Source: Bedellia somnulentella
Taxonomy: Eukaryota > Arthropoda > Insecta > Lepidoptera > Bedelliidae
Direction: 5' to 3'
Length of the DNA: 64,000 bases
Assembly: GCA_963576735.1 (NCBI GenBank)
Contig: OY755190.1
Coordinates: forward strand, 6,627,695 to 6,691,694
The first letter of the stretch is position 1. Each line of letters starts with the position of its first letter. This document shows positions 57,398 to 64,000 of this stretch, piece by piece. Both the position numbers and the translations under genes were made by a program. The notes beneath the pieces are model-generated. The model made no database searches and had not been told where the DNA came from. It saw only the letters and a list, made by a program, of their open reading frames with translations.

Positions 57398-57570
57398 ATT
57401 TAACATAACATAAACGTAATAACATAAACGTTCACGCCGAATATCCCCGAAGGGGTTGGCAGAGGTACTAATACTTCTGAACATCACGTGACTTTGTCAC
57501 CTGGTCTTCAGAGTACCCACGTTTTGCATGGACAGTGTACTCACGTGATAGGGGGCAGGCCTATCCAGGC
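57398..57570 (-). mobile_element. SINE-A, 3' half
   Basis: AACATAACATAAACG tail through GATAGGGGGCAGGCCTATCC; cut there. Confidence 0.78.
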
Positions 57571-59039
57571 AGTTTAACATAATGCTCGTTAAATGGCGTT
57601 TAGGCATAACATCTCTCTCCAATACTTGTTCACAGAACGCGACAATTTACCGTGTATGCAACTGGCTGTATCAATCCATAAGACTTTATTACGATGGCTA
57701 TCTGTTTACTTCGTGAAAATTACGCAATTTATTTGTCACTGTAAAGCGCGTACATTTTAAAATATTTGATTTATGCTGTGTACGAGAAATCCTTTTAAAG
57801 TGTCAAGTTGGAAATATGGTGGATGCTCCGGTTAACAACAGCTCGCATCGCTCAGATATTGTACATCGCATTTTTTAATTTATACCGATAATTTTACTGC
57901 ACAGCGGTGGCTAGCGAAACACCACGGAATAGTATGCTAGTTTATTGTTGCTGATCATTTACGCTTAATTTAAATGCGATGCAGTTTAAATCTATGTAAA
58001 GGCTGTCTACAAATTTTAACTATGATGTTTCCATAAAATCGTATCGTATTTTTTTTATATATTTGGTATGCTTTATAGGCTAAATTTTGTTAACCTGCGA
58101 AAGTTTTACAAATTGCTTTTATTTAGGTCTGAGATAAATACTAAATTATCTTAATTCATGATAAATCGTATCACATTTATCCATTTCTCTATTTAACGGT
58201 AGTTTAGGATATTAGACTTGTACTTATGACAATTGTACTTTGACTTGAAATTTCATATTTTTATAAATTTACACTTTTAGTGTGAATCTCATGCTTCGAC
58301 ACGATTGGCCAATATTTAGTTGTGTGTGTATATGCAAATAGATAAATTAGTTAACCGTGAAAGCACTAACACAAACCTTTATTGCACACTTTTAATATAA
58401 AAGATTAGAAGAAAAGGTGAGGCGCGTCTTCGTAAATAGTACTACCTACCTACATAACACCAGTGTTTTTTAAATGAGTAGTTTTACTATCCTGTTGTTT
58501 TTCCAACTTTCTGTTCGTTGCATCGTCCTACTAAAAGCATTATTCTGAGTCGAAAGTCCATTTAGTCTTTGTTGAACTCAGCTCAAAGAGAAGTGGGATT
58601 TTGTCCGAGAACATCGTCTACGGGTTCCGTAGCTGTGATAGAGGCTATGTGATTATACTGTATTTTTATTGTACCCCTCGCATTTCGATTCGAATGGAAA
58701 TTTCAGATTTTGTGGACCCTGCTCTTTGTATTTTGGTATCTACATCTGCTTTTTGAACTAGTGGTTTTTAATGCAATATCTAAAATTTCCAAGTTGCACA
58801 AGTTTTTCAAAAGATTTTGTTGGTTGGATTTTCATTTTATTTGTTATGGATTTAATTTATTTTACCAATTTGTTTTTTTTATTTAATTTTTAAACATTAT
58901 ATTATTTATTTTTTGTAAAAAGTGTCGCTGTGTTACATTATAATATAAAATTCTGATTTGTTTAATTTTGTAATAAATTTGCATGGCACAGATGGTGGAA
59001 TATAGCATGGTCTAAAATAAATATTGTAACATCTAATAT
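57571..59039. other. Longest stretch without a named repeat
   Basis: About 1.5 kb, AT-rich, with no exon, tRNA or repeat that I can identify. It may be unique intergenic DNA. Confidence 0.45.
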
Positions 59040-59115
59040 TTTTCTTTCCTTTATTTATTCTTTATTTATTAGTAATAATTTCCACCTGAGGTTTTCATGA
59101 ACAAAAATATTTAAA
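59040..59115 (+). repeat. Diverged copy of the 43061 tandem unit
   Basis: TTTTTCTTTCCTTTATTTAT, TATTAGTAATAATTTCCACC, TGAGG, TTCATGAACAAAAA correspond to the segment following the tRNA-like sequence; the tRNA-like part is absent. Confidence 0.65.
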
Positions 59116-59405
59116 CATCTAATATGTCAAATACCTATATTCGCAAATTAAGTTTGATTTGATTTACTTAGATATACGTAAATAAAATTATACAAGAAAT
59201 GAAGAGGGACGTGGCTGAAAATAATAGTCTACATTTGCTTTCTTGGCCTTTTACGGATCAGCTTTGTGTCAGAGGTTTAACGCAATAAACAAAGGAAAAC
59301 AATAAATCTACTAACTTTTTCTTGTTTACTAAATCTTTACCAGCATTATAAAAGACGAAAGATTTATCTGTTTCTTTCTTTGTTTGTCAGATATATATAT
59401 AATAG

Positions 59406-59773
59406 CAACCGTGATAGCCCAGTGGGTAGAACACTCGGTTATCGTGTAAACGACTAGTGTTCAAATCCTAGGTCGGGCCTACACCAATTTGTCTTTTCTA
59501 AAGACATATGTGTGGTTAATTTATCATGGTTGTTAACGGTGAGGGAAAACATCGTGAGGAAACCCACATGGCTGAGTTGTACTTAGTCATGTGACAGTGT
59601 ATTCGTACAAAACGGCGATAGGCCTGCCCCCTATCACGTGAGTACACTGTCCATGCAAAACGTGGGTACTCTGAACACCAGGTGACAAAGTCACGTGATG
59701 TTCAGAAGTATTAGTACCTCTGCCAACCCCTTCGGGGATATTCGGCGTGAACGTTTATGTTAACGTTTTATGT
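59406..59773 (+). mobile_element. SINE-A, full length
   Basis: Flanked by TATATATAATAG (59394-59405 and 59774-59785). Intact box A and B; a short (TTATG) tail broken by TTAACGTTT. Confidence 0.88.
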
Positions 59774-59902
59774 TATATATAATAGGTTTCAAAAGCGATC
59801 ACTTGAGCGATTTCGAAGCCTATTCTCCTCCCATGATTCTTACACGTATGGAAAGCTAAACCTAGCTCAATTCCAACACACTGATGTACAAAACATCAAA
59901 AC

Positions 59903-60017
59903 ATTATTACCATCTTTTCCCCAATCAACTTCCAAAAGTGGCTGAGGATTTTTTTATTCCAAAGCTCTGGCTACCCCGTCAAGGGATTTATAGCCGTGAG
60001 TATATGTATGTATATAT
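59903..60017 (+). mobile_element. SINE-B, 3' half
   Basis: ATTATTACCATCTTTTCCCC to GCCGTGAGTATATGTATG. Flanking TGATGTACA occurs on both sides (59882 and about 60020), so it was truncated on insertion. Confidence 0.75.
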
Positions 60018-60072
60018 GTATGATGTACAGTACACATTGAATAAGATTAAGAGCCTATGTAGCTACATTATT

Positions 60073-60147
60073 ATTTGGGTTAGCTTAGCAGTAAAGCGCA
60101 CGGCTTAGACTTCGGAGGTTTCAGGTTCGATTCCCAAGGGGTAAATA
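60073..60147 (+). repeat. tRNA-like fragment with Pol III boxes
   Basis: GTTAGCTTAGCAGTAAAGCG (box A) and CAGGTTCGATTCCC (box B) are spaced as in a tRNA. The acceptor ends do not pair, so it is a SINE head or tRNA pseudogene, not a tRNA gene. Confidence 0.45.
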
Positions 60148-60206
60148 CACGAATTCAATTTTTAAGGTTAAAATGCTAAAATTAAACCCAGTTTGGTACT
60201 ATACTT

Positions 60207-60469
60207 TGCCGTGTAGTGCCGGCTTAGAATGTCGCTGCCCTTTTCTACCCACGGGTGTCGTAAGAGGCGACTAAGGGTATTGGGGCTATTTATTGGATTT
60301 TTGGGCGATGCGGTTGGAGACCCATCACCAAAAACCTTTATTTTACCGCCTTTTCCCCACTCAACTTCCAAAAGTGGCTTTTAAGTGAGGAATTTATAAT
60401 TCCTTGGCTCTGGCTACCCCTTCTAGGGAGTTATAGCCGTGAGTATATGTATGTATGTATGTATGTATG
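60207..60469 (+). mobile_element. SINE-B, subfamily 2
   Basis: Flanked by TTTGGTACTATA on both sides. The motif TTTTAAGTGAGG is inserted in the GTGGCTGAGG block. Tail of six TATG units. Confidence 0.86.
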
Positions 60470-60529
60470 TTTGGTACTATATTGCAGGCTGGAGTCACAC
60501 CGTCGGTCTAGGCTAATTTTAACCACACA

Positions 60530-60640
60530 AATAACTCCAAAAAAGTCACATTGGCGTAGTGCCGGCTCAGGATTAGAACCCACGCCCCTCTGCATGAAAA
60601 GCGGTGGTCCTTCCCACTGAACTATAACGGTTTTTCAAGA
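60530..60640 (-). repeat. Second tRNA-like SINE head
   Basis: In reverse: GTTATAGTTCAGTGGGAAGG (box A) and CGTGGGTTCTAATCC (box B), then GAGCCGGCACTACGCCAATG. Resembles SINE-A in plan but not in sequence. Confidence 0.5.
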
Positions 60641-60774
60641 CACATGAAGAAAACAGATAGAAAATACAATTCGTATATACTCGTACACCTAAAAACATTT
60701 TGGTTCTAAAGAACCTTCAATTACTTCTTGATGTTGACTGGGAAAATATTATAAAAATAAATACTTTTTGAGAT

Positions 60775-61075
60775 TTGATATGGTTTGGGCACATAGAGAG
60801 GATGGATGATAGAAAATTGGTAAAAGGGATCTATAGAGCTAGTGTGGATGGTAATGTTAGTAGAGGACGACCACTGAGAACACACTTCAACCAAATTGAG
60901 AGTGTGCTCAAAAAGGCTGGCGTCCGAAGTATGAAGAATAAAAGAGCATGTATGAAAAGATTGATGGATGTAAACGAAGCTAGAGAGGTTTGTCAGGATC
61001 GTACGAAGTGGCGATCATTAGTCTCTGCCTACCCCAATGGGAACTAATGGCGTGAGTATATGTATGTATGTATGT
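60775..61075 (+). pseudogene. LINE-R C-terminal end, best copy
   Basis: Open frame to 61047 reads WFGHIERMDDRKLVKGIYRA, then GNVSRGRPLRTHFNQIESVL, KKAGVRSMKNKRACMKRLMD and VNEAREVCQDRTKWRSLVSA. It ends AYPNGN then TAA, the stop lying inside the 3' hairpin region CTACCCCAATGGGAACTAA, followed by GGCGTGAGTATATG and a TATG tail. So LINE-R's 3' UTR is only about 20-30 bp. Confidence 0.82.
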
Positions 61076-61489
61076 ATATTTTTTGGTGACGGGTTTCTAC
61101 TCCAGCCATATCATCACTCAACAATCACGTGATATTATTATTTCAGAGCAATATTACTTATTATTATAACTTAAATACGAACACGATTATTTGTTACTTG
61201 CGTTAATTTGTTTAAAATAGATTTATGAAAAGATATTCAATATGCTGTAGACATTACTATTTGTATAGGTTTCCAATTGATACAATATATGGTCTTTGTT
61301 CAGCCAAAATGTTGTATGCCAGTCTTTACAAAGGAATGAAGATTAAAATTCAAATACAAAGTATTTTCTATTCACAAATAATATAAAAGATAATTTATAT
61401 TAAATTTCGATTTGATACACTTATTGATATTTTTAGGAAAATTTTGTATTTGTTTCACATGGAATATTCCGGACGTTTAATTTTTGACG
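61076..61489. other. Nothing recognised
   Basis: AT-rich spacer. Confidence 0.35.
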
Positions 61490-61796
61490 CTGTAAAGTGT
61501 TGGCTTAGAATATCACTATCCAATTTTTGTCGCAATTATCTTAAAAGTTACTCAGTATTTGGTTTCTCTCTAGTTCCTCAGATTTTATTTGAGCAAAGCT
61601 ACGCTTAGCTACCCATTTTCAAATGTATAGCTGTGAGTAAAAAGTATGTATAATATATAAGTTATCGTTAAAATGCGTAAGTACTTTATTTTTACCATCT
61701 TGTCCCCTAACAACTTTCAAATGTGGCTGAGGAGATTTTAGCTCTTCAGAGGTCTGGCAACCCCTTTTTGGCACTCATAGCCATTAGTATATGTTA
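61490..61796 (+). mobile_element. Two decayed SINE-B copies
   Basis: 61490-61648 (GTTGGCTTAGAATATCACTA ... ATAGCTGTGAGTA) and 61684-61796 (ACTTTATTTTTACCATCTTG ... ATAGCCATTAGTATATG). Confidence 0.6.
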
Positions 61797-61928
61797 ATGT
61801 ATGTGTGTAGTTTGCATATTATACCTGTTCAGGCAAGGGACTAACAGGCCTAACTTTGAAAGCAAAGTGCGAAATTTCTAAAGAAGTATCCTGTGTATGC
61901 ATACTGTATGAAACGACGTTAAAGAAAT

Positions 61929-62172
61929 ACATACATACATACATATACTCACGGCTATAAATCCCTAAAAGGGGTAGCCAGAGCTGAGAAAGAATAAATT
62001 CCTCAGCCACTTTTGGAAGTTGAGTGGGGAAAAGATGGTAGTACAAAGGTTGTTGGTGATGGGTCTCCAACCACATCGCCCAAAAATCCCAAAACCGTTA
62101 GTCGCCTCTTACGTACACCCACCGGAAGAAATGGGGTAGTGCTAAATTAATTCTAAGCCGACACTACACAGC
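61929..62172 (-). mobile_element. SINE-B, full length
   Basis: CATACATACATATACTCACG to GCCGACACTACACAGC; subfamily 1. Confidence 0.84.
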
Positions 62173-62660
62173 ATACGTTAAGAAATCTTTAACCTATTTA
62201 AACTTTGATGACGGATTTCCAAAAAAATACAATCAATTATTGTTGTTCATAACAGAATGCATATTACTTTACTCGTTGATAGAATGAATATTGTGGCAGC
62301 TGTCAGTTTACGTGTTTAAGATTGGTTCAAATCACACGGAGCGGTGCAAGTAGCTTGCGCAGGTTATCTATATATAAAAGGCAAAACTGTTTGACTGAAT
62401 TAGAATCAACGCACAGCCGAAACTACTGTATTCAGAATTTTTATCCATGGGTATCTTTTATAATGTAAGTGATCATGATCACTAAGAAGCAAATTTGAGA
62501 AATTCCACCCTTATAGGGATGAAATAGGGGTGTAATGTTTGTCTGTAACTTCTTTGATTGTGAACTTATTAGTGTGAAAATTGTTATTTAAGTTTTCGGG
62601 TACAATGTTTCTTTTATTTCTGAAGGGTAAAGGGACAATATTTTCCCCTAAAAGTACCCA
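62173..62660. repeat. Repeat-like DNA, partly recognised
   Basis: 62380-62560 (ACTGTTTGACTGAATTAGAA, CAACGCACAGCC, TATAGGGATGAAATAGGGGTG) matches phrases of a dispersed lepidopteran repeat. No gene. Confidence 0.4.
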
Positions 62661-62910
62661 ACGCAAGTAAAGACGCAAGTTACCAGCGCAAGTAGTACCC
62701 GCAAGTTAATCGTGGCAAATATCTACATGTATATAGTTTTCGCGTAGCTTCATGAGTGAAATATCATACCTTCTAACTTATCAATTATACAACCATGCAA
62801 TTACGAAAAAGACCATGCGTGAGTTGTCAACGCAAGTAATCGCGCGCGCTATAGGGATGCAGGTTAGTTGCGCGGTTTACTTGCATAGGTAACTTGCACG
62901 TGAATTCGAA
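62661..62910. repeat. Cluster of GCAAGTTA-type motifs in both orientations
   Basis: CGCAAGT or its complement ACTTGC(G/A) occurs about eight times (62672, 62684, 62699, 62711, 62825 and, reversed, near 62880, 62895). Ends look inverted; possibly a MITE with subterminal repeats. Confidence 0.5.
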
Positions 62911-62970
62911 CGCTAATTCCACGTTGCGTGAAACCATGAAATTTGTGACGACCTCTCGACGGCGGACTTA

Positions 62971-63188
62971 GGGCCAGTTTTTTGATCCGGAGTTAAAAAT
63001 ATAACCATTTGTTACATTGACTATAGTTAAATGACTAACCAGTAGTCAAATCGTAAATCCATTTTGGTTCGATATTTGACCATTAGTTACTCTAACCACG
63101 GGTCAAAAAATGCATTTTGCTGATATCTAACTAATAGTTACGATATTTAACAAATTGTTGAGTTAACCACGGATCAAAAAACTGGCCC
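62971..63188. mobile_element. Harbinger-like MITE, 218 bp
   Basis: GGGCCAGTTTTTTGATCCG and its complement form the ends, flanked by TTA (62968-62970 and 63189-63191). Interior has repeated TTAACYA motifs. Confidence 0.85.
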
Positions 63189-63216
63189 TTACCCGCACAC
63201 TAGCACCGTCATAAAA

Positions 63217-63306
63217 AACCCTACATCGCGGTATCGGTATGTTTTTCTAAGTATAAAGTTGGTACACAGCAGAGTATACAGGCCAGTACATATTTGCTAC
63301 CCCCAG
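63217..63306 (+). mobile_element. TRIM-2 LTR fragment, diverged
   Basis: ACATCGCGG, GTTTTTCTAAG, AAAGTTGGTACACAGCAGAG and CAGGCCAGTACATATTTGCT match the 3' half of the TRIM-2 LTR. Confidence 0.7.
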
Positions 63307-63792
63307 GTTTAATATTCGAACCGAAAAGAATTATATCATTACTATCTGTAATAACTGCTTTAAAATAAATATTCGTGTCACACTCACCGCTTTGAATGTC
63401 AAACGAAGTTCATAAAACGAGCATAAAGCACTAATATTTTTGGTCCTTATAAGTTATGTTCGGATTCATTAAATATCAACATGTATTAGCAAAATCCGAA
63501 TCTTCTCTTCGTGTGAGCGAGACAGATATAATTGTTAAAAGAGATACGGATGATATTTAAGTTGTCAATTTGAAGAGTATACCTCCCGCGCTAGTTACTT
63601 GGGCTGGCTGTGTGCAAGCACTCTTATGATTAAATACTAATTTATTATTTCATCGTATTCTACGTGACACTGAACCAATATTTTATTTACTTTAACTTAA
63701 GAAAGTTAGCCATGGGCTCAACAACTGCTTGAATGTTTAGTAATATTTACTATCGTCGTCGTCGGTGATATAATTTATTAATTTCTAATAAA
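63307..63792. other. Nothing recognised
   Basis: No exon or repeat that I can support. Confidence 0.35.
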
Positions 63793-64000
63793 ACATACAT
63801 GCATATACTCACGGCTATAAATCCCTTAACAGGGTAGCCAAAGCTTTGGAATGAGAAATTCCTCAGCCACTTTTGGAAGTTGATCGGGGAAAAGATGGTG
63901 ATAATAAATGTTTTTGGTGACGGGTCTCCAACCACATCGCCCAAAAATCACATAAAAAGCCCCTTTACCCTTAGTCGCTTCTAACGATCACCCACGGGTA
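63793..64000 (-). mobile_element. SINE-B, cut by window edge
   Basis: CATACATGCATATACTCACG through CACCCACGGGTA; the head lies beyond the window. Confidence 0.82.

Noticed and set aside
57192..57425. Possible minus-strand exon (VQYKIPETYILRK between AG and GT)
   Set aside because: Only 50 bp would be flanked by splice-like dinucleotides, with no homology and no linked exon.
1..64000. CRISPR arrays, bacterial operons, ribosome binding sites or phage genes
   Set aside because: The window is eukaryotic: spliced gene, SINEs and LINEs. The direct repeats seen are tandem or LTR repeats without spacer structure.

Overview
The window is from an insect nuclear genome, most likely a moth or butterfly. 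The evidence is a multi-exon gene with GT-AG introns, very dense short retroposons with (ATGT)n or (TTATG)n tails, TRIMs, mariner, BEL/Pao, Ty3, Jockey-like and CR1-like elements, and a Helitron-like repeat end of a kind I associate with Lepidoptera. The order is inferred; no species is assigned.

Positions 1-34949 hold one host gene on the + strand, entering from the left. It encodes a 5'-nucleotidase/apyrase-family ectoenzyme. Ten exons (1-61, 7772-7969, 8707-8837, 13442-13592, 14485-14611, 24451-24608, 30102-30183, 32626-32784, 33696-33841, 34759-34884) join in one frame to 445 residues and a stop, with a polyadenylation signal at 34944. The metallophosphatase half keeps its catalytic motifs. 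The nucleotide-binding half has lost several residues that contact substrate in human CD73. The first exons and signal peptide lie outside the window.

The exons total 1.34 kb; recognisable mobile DNA makes up much of the rest. Intron 1 has a LINE fragment, SINEs, a 610-bp TRIM and a Helitron-like repeat. Intron 5 has a BEL/Pao element (14707-18716), two nested foldback elements (18746-19772) and an intact mariner (20479-21769). Intron 6 has a short TRIM (25478-29773) interrupted by a young Ty3-type element (25591-29336) that kept gag and integrase but lost protease, reverse transcriptase and RNase H. Intron 8 has a 104-bp tandem repeat running up to the splice acceptor.

From 34950 to 64000 the DNA is almost entirely repeats: SINEs, a hAT-like foldback element (37202-37968), LINE remnants, a minisatellite apparently grown from a LINE tail (40197-40760), a tandem tRNA-like repeat (43061-43738), a nearly complete two-ORF CR1-like LINE on the - strand (43889-48700), a Jockey-like LINE with two nested insertions (53265-56022), and Harbinger-like MITEs. 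One possible terminal exon of a second host gene lies on the - strand at 52402-52501.

The commonest families are named here SINE-A (tRNA-derived head, about 370 bp), SINE-B (about 250 bp, roughly 40 copies and fragments) and LINE-R (only 3' ends). All three share a 3' core of a short C/G hairpin followed by GGCGTGA or GCCGTGA and an AT-rich tandem tail, which suggests that a common reverse transcriptase mobilises them.
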